Assembly (NCBI GenBank): GCA_949130485.1 | Contig: OX422194.1 | Location: 7,841,273 to 7,905,272, forward strand | Source of the DNA: Agelas oroides | Lineage: Eukaryota > Porifera > Demospongiae > Agelasida > Agelasidae | Length of the DNA: 64,000 nt | Direction of reading: 5' to 3' | Shown: piece by piece, positions 13,601 through 23,898 of the stretch | Layout: each line of letters starts with the position of its first letter | How positions within the stretch are numbered: position 1 is the first letter of the stretch | Translations under genes and position numbers: made by a program | Notes under the pieces: generated by a model | The model's input: the letters and a program-made list of their open reading frames with translations, nothing else | The model's database searches: none | What the model was told of the DNA's origin: nothing

Positions 13601-16600
13601 ACTGCTTGACTAAAGAGCTGAGTGAACAAAGGAAGCAGGAGACCCTCCCAGGGTGTGGGCTTCACTGCATCCACAACAGGCCAGGCTTCATAGAACTGCT
13701 GTGGATAAAGGTTCTTGATTTCCATGAGCAGTTTGGCATAGCATGGGGGGAGGAGCTCACTTACCAGCAGTTTGTTCCAGTCAGCTGCAGGATCATTCTG
13801 TCTCTCAACAGTTAGCCATTTTACAGTTCTACGGTCGTCGTTTAGACCAAAGGTGCCATTGACATGCATGGGCAGGGGAGAAGAAGCCTCAATGGGCATG
13901 GGAAGGAAGCAGAAGATGCGCCCACTAGAAGTGGGTAAACTTGAGTCATCACTCAGCTCTAGTGCCGCTCCTACCCAAGGGAATACATGCTGTTTTGCAG
14001 CAATATGAAGAACAGTTTCATTTTGTGACCCTACCTGGTTAGCCACTAGCCAGTGGCTGACTGTTGTGGTATGCTGGAACTGGTCAGTTACTTGCACATG
14101 GAAATCTGTCACCAGGTCTATGGACCTAGTGATGCAGTATGGTAGTGCCCCTGCCTGCGCACTTGCTGTTCTCAGCTCATTCATAAAATGTTCTCGCTTG
14201 TGGCAGACGTCATCCTTTTCATGTATTGCTACCTGAAAGGACAAGTTTTGTTGCCCAAACTCAGATATCTCGTAAACTTCAATTTCTTGAATAGAGCGGA
14301 GGAAAAGAAGCAAGAACTTGGCCTCATCTCTGAGAGCGACAAGAAGATCATGTAGCTTCTGAACTGTGTAGCAGTTTTCTGATAGATCAGAGGGAGCTTT
14401 ACGTAGTGGAAATCGAAAGAGCGTGCCATAATAGGTTCTCACCTGAGCAGAAAAGCCAGCTATTCCCTCAAATGGTGCTAGACTATCCAACTTGCCTTGA
14501 CTATGAATGTCCTGAATGAGGTAGGACCGTCCTGACTCTCCACGCCACACCTTCTCCTGAGGCTCCATGTAGGCCAACTTGTCTCCACTGATAATCACTG
14601 GAAGGTCTGCATAACAATAAGTTTGTTGTGCATCAATTTTTACATGCATATGCAAGTTAGCTACTAAGTATTAAAATTAGCTCCTTTTTGGCATATAGCA
14701 TCATAATGATTGCACATTCTTAGTTGCTGTAATTAGCCAGATTGTAGGTACATACGACTGACCAAAACATTCATGCTGCTAAAAAGCTATGCATCACAGC
14801 GCATGTGCCCTCAAGATTGTACAAGACATTAATAGGTATATACATAACAGCTTAGTTTCCTCAAAAGAAAATTGTTAAATAAACTGTTAGGGCTTTATTC
14901 TTGAGGTAGGTACACCATGGCATTAACAAATATACACTCACATTGAATGTCCATTGGTTCCTCTGTGGTTCAAACTACCTCTCGTCATTATTAGCAAATT
15001 ATTTGTAATGCAAGGAAACTCCTATTATGCTAAAAAAAATTATGCATGCATAGCTAGCACAGGCCTATTCCTCTGACCTGGCAATATTATACTAATTACA
15101 TGAATCCTTCATCCTCGGGGGGGGGTAATAAGCACATCTTTCTTCCTGTAAATCAATTGGTGCATCCACTTGTTACACATGTCCCAAGCAAAATGTGAAG
15201 GTGGCATATGCAGAAGTACCTGGCACTCTCCAAGCTACCCTGGATAGCCAACTCTTATGTGACAGCTCTCATGGGACATGACCTCTTCCCTCACAAGGCA
15301 CACACCAAAATTGTTGTGATCATTTCTCTCCTCATAGTAAGTTGAAGAACCTTGCCAACAGTAGCTCTCTCCTATACACTGTGATCTCATACAACTTCTT
15401 GACATGCAGATACACAGCATCTTCATTGATTAAATTTGCCATGACCCCGATCTTTTGTTATAATTTTTTATGTGTACTTAGTATACTGCTAGTAAGCACA
15501 TACTGATATTAAGAACATGACTTTTGCTGCTACATACAATAGACACATGTGCCTATTAACCAGTTTCTAAACCAATTGTGCTCTATGGGGAGCGGATACC
15601 TGGACTGTTGTCTTTTAGCAGAAAAACTATACTTTGTTTTTGTTTAAATTGTGCATGCAAAATGTGGTTCCCACCATACACTAATCTAAATAGACAAGAG
15701 CGCATGATGACGTCATTTTTTATTTGGGAGGGAGGAGGAAGAGTGTGTAACTTCCTATTCTGGCCTTGGTGAAAGCAGAATCTTTTGCGTGTACTATAAA
15801 TAGCACATCTGGTCGAGTTGTAGCTAGTGTGCGGGTGAAGCATGAGTAAAATGTAGCTGCTAAACAATTGAGTTGGAGGCTTATCGGTTAGATAAGGACC
15901 GCGTGTTACCCAGGGAGATGCTCAAGAGTTTGACTGAAAGGCTATGTGGCCGTCTTTGACTGTCAGGTGTGGATTGCATCGTAACACGAAGTTCAGGCCT
16001 CGCGTCAGGAAGGGCCGACAACCGTTCCTGTGTAGGTAGAACTTGCCAGGTAAGCTTGGAGTGTTCACATCTTGTTGACTACGAGGGTAACACTGCGTTG
16101 TGAGGTCGTAGATCGTGGAACTGCGAACTTGTGCAAAGGTGTGTTCTATTTTTAGTACACGCGGGAGATTCCGCCTGTTTCGAATGTTTGCCAGTTACAC
16201 GCTCTTCCTCCTCCCTCGAGGCCTCCGCAATAAAAAATGACGTCATCATGCGCTCTTGAAATAGATCATGAGCAGCTTTCACTAGCACTTTCTAAATAAG
16301 ATTTAATGGTGATTAACACAGCAGAGGGGCATGTGCACCGCATTAATTAACCTAATAATTGGTGCTCAACATTTGCATGCTTTTCTCTCAGCCAACTGGT
16401 TCCAAGTGAAGTCCTCTTGAATTCTTGTTAAAATCTTCAAATCCACTCTACCCAAACCCACATGGCTGACAACTACCAGCACCAACCCAAACTCGAAATG
16501 TGCTCCTCTCATGCTACCACACAGGGTGGAAACCAAGTTGAACTGCCAACCATTGATCTCCCAATGAGAGCTATCCAGGCCATGGAAGAACTGGCAAAAG

Positions 16601-19600
16601 TCCTCAAACAGTTCTGCATAACCACCTCAGGTAAGAAAATTTACACCACATCTCACCTCCTTACAGAATTGCTAAGCAGTTCTCTTTTTTTTTATTTCTG
16701 TTAGCAGCTATTTTTCCATGGAAGAACTGGCAAAAGTCCTCAAACAGTTCTGCATAACCACCTCAGGTAAGAAAATTTACACCACATCTCACCTCCTTAC
16801 AGAATTGCTAAGCAGTTCTCTTTTTTTTTATTTCTGTTAGCAGCTATTTTTCCTTCTTCAGTTATTTTGTCCTTTCAATTTTCGCCACCATATTTCTGGA
16901 TCTATACTGCAACTATCCCACTGCAACTACCCCATGTCAGCAAGGAGCAATTCACTCCTCTTACACTGACCACCCCCAAGTTGTGGTTGCAAACCACACA
17001 TGCAGCAACTACCCCAGGTCAACGAAAGCCATAACACACTTCTCGCACTGACCACCCCAAGTCGCTCTAGCTATTGCAACTACCCCAGGTCAACAATTTA
17101 TTTCAGATAACTCAGACAAGCCAGTGATACAAGTGGCCAGCCTGGGTTATTTTTGACCAAAATTCCATCAGGAAGTGGCAGACCGGGCCTCCACTGAAGT
17201 GGCCCATCTTGACCCTACTCTACATGGCCAGTGTTTCAACAGCCAAACAAAAGAGGGTAACGCATGGTGCCAACACTGTCACTCAGCTTGGATTCCTGCC
17301 ACTTCAAACCCCCTCCCACTAAGATCCGTAGGCAAGCACCAGCTGAACAGGCCATTATTCAGACCCGGCTTACACCTGATTAGGAACTACAATTGGAAGG
17401 GGTGTAAATACGGCAGAAAGTGCCGCCACACCCACCAATGTCTGGAATGCTGCAGGCCTCACCCTTTGGCACAATGCCCAATGGCATTCTCATCCTCCAG
17501 CAAGCCAGAGGGCCCCTCCCATCCTGTCTCAAGGGTAAACTTATCATATCTCCCCCACGAACACTTTCATAACTGTTAAGTACTCATCAGTCTTAACACT
17601 GTGTCCGCATTATTATACCTATCATAAGCATTTCTGTGGTACTAATACCATGCCCTGATGTAGTGATCTGCACCACTATCACTCATTCAATTCATGGTGT
17701 TGTAAACCTGAATTATCAGTAAAAAAAAATTATTTTGTCACTCACCACTCGTAGGCCTGTCATACTATACCCCTGACTGCCTGCTTACCCCTATCCATAC
17801 ATGCACTGGCTAGAGGGTCTAAGGACTTGCACCCTTACTATTGCCCCCCCAGCTACCACAAGAGCGCCAAGCTATACAACTCCCCTTAATCTATCCAAAT
17901 GACAATCAGAGCTACAGGGTCACCCAGACACAACATTCGCCAAATTTATTGTTGCTTGTCTGCAGAAAAACTACGCAGAAAAACTATGCAGCCTAAACCA
18001 GTCAATCAGAGAATGGAGAGGTCACAAAGCTGCAGAAAAAGGGAACTACTCTCACTCCTTAGCTCCCTACAACATGCAGTAAAAGTAGTGAAGCCAGGCC
18101 AGGCTTTTGTTCACCGGATGGTCAAACTTTCACACTTCCATGCAGACCTTCAATGGTGTACCAGATGGTTTCCACTTGGAATGGGGTGTCTATCCTAGCC
18201 CCAATAAAGCTGAGGTTCCAGATAGCATCATCACCTCAGATGCATCAGGTGGCTGGGGCTTTGGTGCCTTTCATGCCAATGAATGGTTCCAAATTGTCAT
18301 ACCACCCCACTACACATCACTACAAAGGAACTCCTGCCTGTGGTACTTGCTACAGCCATCTGGGACTGCAACAATTCAGCCCACAACTTTGACCACATCA
18401 TGCTATGGGCTACATCAACAGGAGGCAACAAAGGTCCACTCTTCTGCTTCTAGAATGGTCATCCCCTGGCATATGAACGTTTTAGTTTGGGAAGCGCTAT
18501 CAGCCTCCAGCATTGACCAATCCAAGTACACAGGTCACAGTTTTCGAATAGGCACCACTACAACAGTGGCACGATGCGGCATTGCCGATTCCACAATACA
18601 ACTCCCCAGCAGATGGGAGAGCACAGCCTACCTACTTTACGTCCACACCCCGTCAAACTCTAGCAGTTTTGTCATCTGTACTTAGCAGGTCGACATCTTA
18701 AACCTGCATGTACAGATGTATACGTAAATACTTGTGCCACCTTCAACACCGAAACATAACTTACTCTTATATACACTGCACTCATGATACTGAAAGCTTG
18801 ACAGTCTCATACCCAGCAGCCACTCAGTATGTACTGTCAGAACTTAAATAGGGATCAACCAGAAAATTCTCCCCATCAGGAAAGAACCCATGTTGAGCAG
18901 TTTCTCTTAGTCTAAATGTTTTTGCTTCAGCTGGAAGTAAAGACATTTTGATATTATGAGATGAAAACAGAGGAAAGCTGGCAGTCACTACAAATTGAAG
19001 CTAGGGCTCCTGGCTTGAGCCACCAGAGCTCTACCACTGAACTATGACCATTGGACAACCATCATTCCTGGCAACCACTGTTTTTTCACTTTCCTCTACT
19101 GTTGCCTCATAACATCAAACATGCCCTGGGGTGGATTTCTTGATGACTGCCAGCTTTTCACTTTCCTCTGTTTTCACCTCATAACATCAAACATGCCTGT
19201 ATTTGTAGCTAAGGCAAGATGTTTAAAGTAAGTACTAAGTATGAACCTGTGATGTGGTAAACGGAGTTGAATCCAATTCCAAATTTTCCCACTTTGAAGG
19301 GGTCCTCTGCCTTGACGCTGCGCTGCAAGTTCTGTATGCCCTCCCAGTCCTCGTCGTTAAACTGTGCATCGTTGTAGGCCAACAGCGCAGGTCCTTGGAA
19401 GGGCTCCAACGCGGGATCCACGAGTGACGTCTTTCCATGCTCCCTACTGTCGATGAAAAACCTCACCGTCTTTGCCCCAGCATCATCTGCATTCTGAATA
19501 ATCTCCTGCACAAAGAAACACATAACTTTATAGTTGGAGGTAGTTGGAGGTACTAGCTAGCAAAAAGTGTAGAAGCACTTACTGTACAAGCTCAAATTGA

Positions 19601-20191
19601 GGTAGCCTCGTACCCAGACCGTTCATTCGTTTCTCCTATGAATGGCCTGGGTATGAGGCTATAATTGAGGAGGCTCCCCTACGTTAAATGCCCTCCAGCA
19701 CACACTCAACTTTTTCATGAGCTCAAGTGCCCCCTGAAGAGTGAGTTAATTCAGAGGGCACGTGGTCAAAAGGGCTTCCATTGTGCTTGGAATGGTTAGT
19801 ATGGAAAAACAAGCTAGGGTAACAGTAGTCTATCAAGCCAGCCCATCTCTCACCCTCCACTTTTCTGGAGGGTGAGAGATGGTCTGGCTTGATAGACTAG
19901 GGTAACAGTATTGGCCAATTATTAAAAGTGCTTTATTTATTAAGTGCTGTTAGCTCATGATGTGGTATTTCATGCACACAAAGAGAAATCACCATGAACA
20001 AGTTTAATTTTAGCAGTACTACAATTATGCTTTGTTCTCTTGGCCAAGCATACCGCGAAAATTTGACCATCAGGGTATCTCTCGAGAATCGCTTTTATTG
20101 TCACAGATAATGGAGGTCGCCGCTGTCCAAACTGCTGCCCAGTCAGAGACGGACTCATCCTCTGCTTTCCACTTACTTCATCAGATGACAT
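1651..20191 (-). CDS. Giant sacsin-like protein, copy A (SIRPT x3, J domain, HEPN)
   Basis: Exons on the minus strand are 20191-20054 (138 bp), 19505-19247 (259 bp) and 14606-1651 (12,956 bp). They sum to 4,451 codons with consistent phases, giving 4,450 aa. Exon 1 opens MSSDEVSGKQRMSPSL and leads into FGQRRPPLSV. Exon 2 begins at EIIQNADDAGA, and the exon 2/3 junction restores FGIGFNSVYHITD. Three GHKL/HSP90-like SIRPT units follow, starting near residues 22, 1391 and 2369; each has a QNADDA motif and a glycine-rich FG(V/I)GF or YGIGF loop. A J domain lies near 4163-4230 with an intact HPD in KWHPDKN. A poly-Gly/acidic linker precedes a C-terminal HEPN domain near 4312-4450. Human sacsin (4,579 aa) has the same order plus an N-terminal ubiquitin-like domain, absent here. 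In the family the role is chaperone-like, at mitochondria and intermediate filaments; the function here is inferred. The ATG at 14655 is intronic and is not the start. Confidence 0.93.
15695..16258. mobile_element. 564-bp MITE with CAAGAG termini and 7-bp target duplication
   Basis: The ends are inverted repeats of about 50-60 bp beginning CAAGAGCGCATGATGACGTC. The element is flanked on both sides by AAATAGA (688-694 and 259-265 within the respective kilobases), a perfect 7-bp target duplication. It has no transposase-like ORF, so it is non-autonomous. The left arm contains GGGAGGGAGGAGGAAGAG, mirrored at the right. It lies inside intron 2 of sacsin-like copy A and is absent from the matching intron of copy B, so it probably inserted after the duplication. 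The element at 49210-49488 shares the CAAGAG ends and the 7-bp duplication length. Confidence 0.85.
16462..18685 (+). mobile_element. DIRS-type (tyrosine-recombinase) retrotransposon remnant
   Basis: Three decayed coding pieces lie in DIRS order on the plus strand. Positions 16462-16630 encode a gag-like N-terminus (MADNYQHQPKLEMCSS). Positions 17175-17579 carry the DIRS gag zinc motif CKYGRKCRHTHQCLECC followed by HPLAQCP. Positions 17990-18685 hold the RT/RNase H boundary motif KRELLSLLSSLQHAVKVVK, an RNase H start SDASGGWGFGAF, and the recombinase C-terminus GHSFRIGTTTT with RWESTAYLLY. In this family HxxR and the final Tyr are catalytic residues. The reverse transcriptase core and most of RNase H and the recombinase are missing, and frames shift between pieces (99-aa and 192-aa frames overlap near 18,107-18,198). 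The copy is dead and internally deleted. A CAACTACCCCAGGTCAAC-rich repeat lies at about 16,905-17,095. I could not define the terminal repeats. Confidence 0.8.
16581..16852 (+). repeat. 136-bp tandem duplication inside the DIRS-like element
   Basis: Positions 16581-16716 and 16717-16852 are essentially identical. Each unit starts CATGGAAGAACTGGCAAAAG and contains a complete intron-like module, CTCAG|GTAAGAAAAT to TTCTGTTAG|CAGC. The duplication therefore repeats an exon end plus a putative intron. Confidence 0.9.
18982..19053 (-). repeat. tRNA-derived SINE/pseudo-tRNA segment
   Basis: Read on the minus strand, the segment has an A-box-like TAGTTCAGTGGTAGAGC and an anticodon-type stem CTGGT/GCCAG around a seven-base loop. 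The T-arm is degenerate (no GGTTCGA box), so this is not a working tRNA. A related copy lies at the matching place in the other sacsin-like gene (42915-42975), so the insertion predates that duplication. Confidence 0.5.
19603..19661. mobile_element. 59-bp hairpin element, TAGCCTCG family
   Basis: The ends are TAGCCTCGTACCCAG and CTGGGTATGAGGCTA, nearly perfect inverted repeats with a short loop. Flanks are AAATTGAGG (left) and TAATTGAGG (right), a 9-bp target duplication with one change. Copy B has the uninterrupted site at about 43,468-43,476, which confirms insertion. Confidence 0.85.
19826..19899. mobile_element. 74-bp hairpin element, TAGTCT family
   Basis: The ends are TAGTCTATCAAGCCAG and CTGGCTTGATAGACTA; the arms pair over about 33 bp. 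A perfect 9-bp target duplication, GGGTAACAG, sits at 19817-19825 and 19900-19908. The matching intron of copy B has a single GGGTAACAG (about 43,963-43,971), the empty site. Confidence 0.9.
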
Positions 20192-21348
20192 CTAAGAGAG
20201 ATTTGAAATACTAGTATTTAGCTAGAAAATCAACTCTGCTTCTAAAGAGCTTAGAACAGATTTAGAATCCCTTCTTTCATCCATAGTTAGCTTATCAATA
20301 TATTCTCTACTTCAGTGCATGGGTTATCATTCATTCTGTACCCCTAAGTAGTCATGCATGCATTTGCTTAAACTACTGTGACTCCAACAGCTAGCTAAAA
20401 GTATTGAGTCTGATGTATAAACCTCAGTAATCTATACTAGGGGAATGCAGTGCATTGTGGGATGAGTGTGAGTGAGTTGTATGTAGCACTGGTGTTACAC
20501 ATAACACATCTCACATAAGCTCAATGACGGTCCAGTGAAAGTTCTCACCCATCACCAAATTGGAATCCCAGAACAAGGTCTGGAAATGCATCCAGAATGG
20601 CTACCCGGTGGCCAACTTTCATTTTTGCTGAGAGCAGGATCTGATACTCTTCCTACCCCACTGAACCTTCGACGCTGGTGGAAACTGAAGACAGATTCCA
20701 AATACCCCCTCTGCAATAACCTATAACCTATGGCCTACCATTCAACACATAATAAATGGCTGTCAAGTAGCTCTCTCTTGGGGAAGATACACCTGGCAAC
20801 ATGAAATGCCTTGAAGACTCTGGTTGATGGTCTGTGGCGTATAGTAGCCAGGGCTACTATTTGAGAATGGTGTTTATTTTGCTCAGAGCTCCTGATTATG
20901 TGGCTACTATTTGAGGGCGGCGACTATTCAAGGGCGGTACCTTTCAAAGAAATATGGTACGTAGTTATAAACCCCAGAACTCAAGGTGCCAAAGTACAGT
21001 TTGGACTCGGCAAGGGCAAAAAGATAAAACCACAGTAGCTATAAACCTACAGGTGGTTTAGTGCAACACAAAACACTAATACAAGCAAACTGAGGAGAGT
21101 TCCAAGAGGGGTTGAGACAAGCATGAAATAACTGGTGGGAAGCTGTTATGATGGTTTGAGCTGCTAGGTCAAGGAGATGTGTGGCCATTGACTTGGTAAA
21201 TGAGGGAACTTACAGCTGGAGCGAGGAGGATTTCTATGGTGGTAAGTTCAGTGGAGAATCCCCTCAAGTCAAGATCGCTGAGTGCAAGTTGGTATAACTC
21301 CTTGCCCTCCTTCCTATAGTCCTTGCATTGTGCAGGCAGTCAAGAGAG
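20192..21348. other. Intergenic/5' flank of sacsin-like copy A, no gene seen
   Basis: I see no supported gene. The first 200 bases align with the 5' flank of copy B (44,866-45,080), so the promoter region is part of the duplicated unit. Positions near 20,440 hold a degenerate ATTGTGGGATGAGTGTGAG repeat related to words at 23,430 and 23,870. Confidence 0.5.
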
Positions 21349-21728
21349 TTACGTATATGGGACTTCAATCATGGCAATCTCCTTAGCTCTTATTATGTCA
21401 ATGTCTGGGTGGGCAGGGGTATTCAGGATTTTTGCTGGAATGGTAGATGGTGGATTGTCAGTTGCTCTCAAGTCAGCATAGAGCTGTTCTCCTGGTTGGA
21501 GCTCCTTTATTACATGCACACATATGCGAATAATAATGGTCACCGGGCTAGCACTAGAGCTGTTTGTGTTGTATGATTCGTTTCCACTGCTGACAGCAGG
21601 ACCGAGAGGCTGTGCTTACTACTGACAGCGTCTAACAGTTGCCACTGTATCGCTCGTACATACCTTATCCAGCCGTCATTGATGTCAGTGGGCTTTCCGA
21701 AGAAATAAACGTCACCCTCGAATAGTAG
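21349..21728 (-). CDS. Possible PR/SET-domain (PRDM-like) gene fragment
   Basis: Two minus-strand exons are proposed: 21728-21664 (acceptor TGTGCAG, donor ATAAG|GTATGT) and 21589-21349 (acceptor GCTGTCAG). They join in frame across a 74-bp intron and end at a stop. Exon one encodes LLFEGDVYFFGKPTDINDGW, which resembles the PR/SET stretch ending in NWMR(F/Y)V. Exon two contains VIKELQPGEQLYADL, resembling the RxIxPGEELL motif at the end of PR domains. The part between is short and unlike the family, and I see no zinc fingers and no upstream exons. It could be a fragment, a decayed copy, or the end of a gene whose other exons I missed. Known PRDM proteins are histone methyltransferases or DNA-binding regulators; no activity can be claimed here. 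Confidence 0.4.
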
Positions 21729-23898
21729 CTGCACAGAAATGTGCAGCAACAACAACAAAAAATACTAGCTGCGGCATCTGATCGAAGAAATATATATTGT
21801 ACATATGTTACTCAAAAAAATCCAATGTATGCAGATGACATTGCTCTTATATACCAGAAAATGAGTTGACTCCTTCTGAAGGCTGTCATCAGTTCATTAA
21901 GCAAATGGGTCAACTGTGACCATCTCAGTCTAAATGCTGTTACCTGTCCACTAGCTAACCTAGAGATATCTAGGAATCATTGAAACATCAAGTTGTGATC
22001 ACTGTTGCCACGCTCTATGCAAAACAAAATTCTCACTGATTCTCAGTCTATCTAGCTAGACCAAGTTTAGGGAAATCAGTCTAGATGATAGATTGACACT
22101 TCGCTTAAGGCAGCTCTATGTGGGAAGTCAGGTCAGTTTGGAAACTTGTCAGTTCAGTCATCAGGCATGATCATCTTTAACAGTATAAACAGCTAAAAGA
22201 GAGAAGTTGCAGGGTCTGGTTTTCCTTCATCTCCTGTGACGCTGGTTCAAGCACTTCCACTGCATGAAGCCTGGGCTTACTCTTGTCTCACCTGGGCTAA
22301 TTGTGTCTATCGTCGTTCCATTGATCCATCCTACTCTTTCAAACATAGTTCACTAACTTAGCCACTCAGTCTACACCTAAGCTGAGAGAGGAAGGACAGC
22401 TGTAGTCATGGGATATGGGGATGGGGCCTGTGCGTGTTTACCCTCTATCCACCTGATTCCAAAGCACATGACTACTCTTCGTAATTGTGTATTGCAAGCA
22501 ACTAGAAACTTAAGGCAACACGGGCCTGGTGTCAAGACTACACCACCGTGCACCTTATACTCATGAAAATTAAATATTATAAAAATTGATTTTGTTGGTG
22601 TGGTCACACATCTGACATGCTGTTGGAGACATGTCTGGTGTTAGATTATTCCCTGTTCACCCTTCTCCATACAACATTAAACTGCTCACTAGAGGAGATA
22701 ACTCACCTAGTAAACACGGCAACTCCCACTTGGACATTGCATATCTACCACGGAATCATGGATATTTTGTCGTGTCACGTTTACAAAGGTATCCACCACC
22801 ATACCAATCAAAATGAACCGCCATCAGGTAAGTATAGGATTGCTTTACAGTACATCTCCCCTAACTGCCATTATATTCTGTCACGTATCTCCCAATCCCA
22901 TGGCAGTCCCAAAACCATTTTTACACCACAAACGAAAGGAAGTTTTATGAGCTATAAGTGGTGTAAATTGTAGCGCATAAAGTTAAACACGTCGAACCCT
23001 ATTTCATAAAGTTAATCTATCTCAAAGTTATGGTTGATTTAGTAAATGCAGGTAAGAAATTTTCCGAAAAATTATACATCGCAGAATGCTGAAACTCACT
23101 GTGGGTTAACAGACACCGTGTCAAAACCAAGTTTCGCTCAAATCGGTGAGGGTAAGGATATTTTTTGTGTTGATTTGACATGGAATGACCCGACCCTACT
23201 GTAAACACTTGCACATGTACAGATGTGTTTACAGTAATAACAACAAAGGACCAATCAGGTACATGTAGGATATAGTAGTTATAGCACAGATGGCCAGGGA
23301 TTTATGGCTGTTATTAAACCCTCAGCTACACCCTCCAACTCGGTCTGTTTACTGCTATAAATCACTGTGCTATAACTATAACATATATACATAATATACA
23401 TTTTACTAGGTGAATGTAGAACATTGTGGGGCGAGCGTGAGCAAGCCATACACTGCAGCATTGAACTGTTGTGTAGCCAAGGCTTTACCAGTGAAATATC
23501 AGACCACAGCATACAAGGCTTTGGCAGTGTTTGTCACTCTGTAAACATGCTTAACGATGTTTTCCACTCTACTGTCTGTAAAGGTGAATAGCTTGTCATG
23601 CATGGAGTGGCGCACGTCGAACCCTATTTCGCTCTCTCCTGCGCCATAGCCTGTGTCTTCTAAAAATATTTGGAGTATCCATTTTAACTACAAGTAGCAA
23701 AACAACTCTAAAATGACTCCTGACATTCTGTAAAAGCGTGTAGGTGGGCACATGCTGTTAGATCACGCGCATATTGTCCGCACGTGGTGTGCGTACGCGT
23801 GCATTTGGACGTACAATACATATACACATATATCAGAGAAATTCCGCCGTTGAACTCACTAGTGTGGGGCTCGCTCACGCTCACCCCAATTATACACA
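21729..23898. other. Intergenic, no gene seen
   Basis: The region is AT-rich with only short unsupported open frames. The end at about 23,865-23,895 carries the word TAGTGTGGGGCTCGCTCACG, whose reverse complement recurs (diverged) at 44,058-44,090, so both are probably ends of one repeat family. Confidence 0.5.

Larger units (their letters stand above)
14607..19246 (-). other. Intron 2 of sacsin-like copy A, enlarged by insertions
   Basis: This 4.6-kb intron corresponds to a 1.65-kb intron in copy B (41481-43134). Both ends align between the copies: ATGCAG|AC acceptor, CACAG|GTTCATAC donor, and shared stretches around 14,750-14,890 and 18,770-19,246. The extra length in A is mostly a 564-bp inverted-repeat element and a DIRS-type retrotransposon remnant. 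Confidence 0.8.

Noticed and set aside
1651-14655. Single-exon 4,334-codon gene starting at 14655
   Set aside because: The first 16 codons are intron; a TATGCAG acceptor at 14607-14608 and two upstream exons complete the conserved domain in frame.
18982-19053. Functional tRNA gene
   Set aside because: The T-arm lacks the GGTTCGA motif and its stem does not pair; acceptor pairing is poor.
22617-22973. Plus-strand 118-codon frame
   Set aside because: No recognisable domain, no splice context, ordinary AT-rich intergenic composition.
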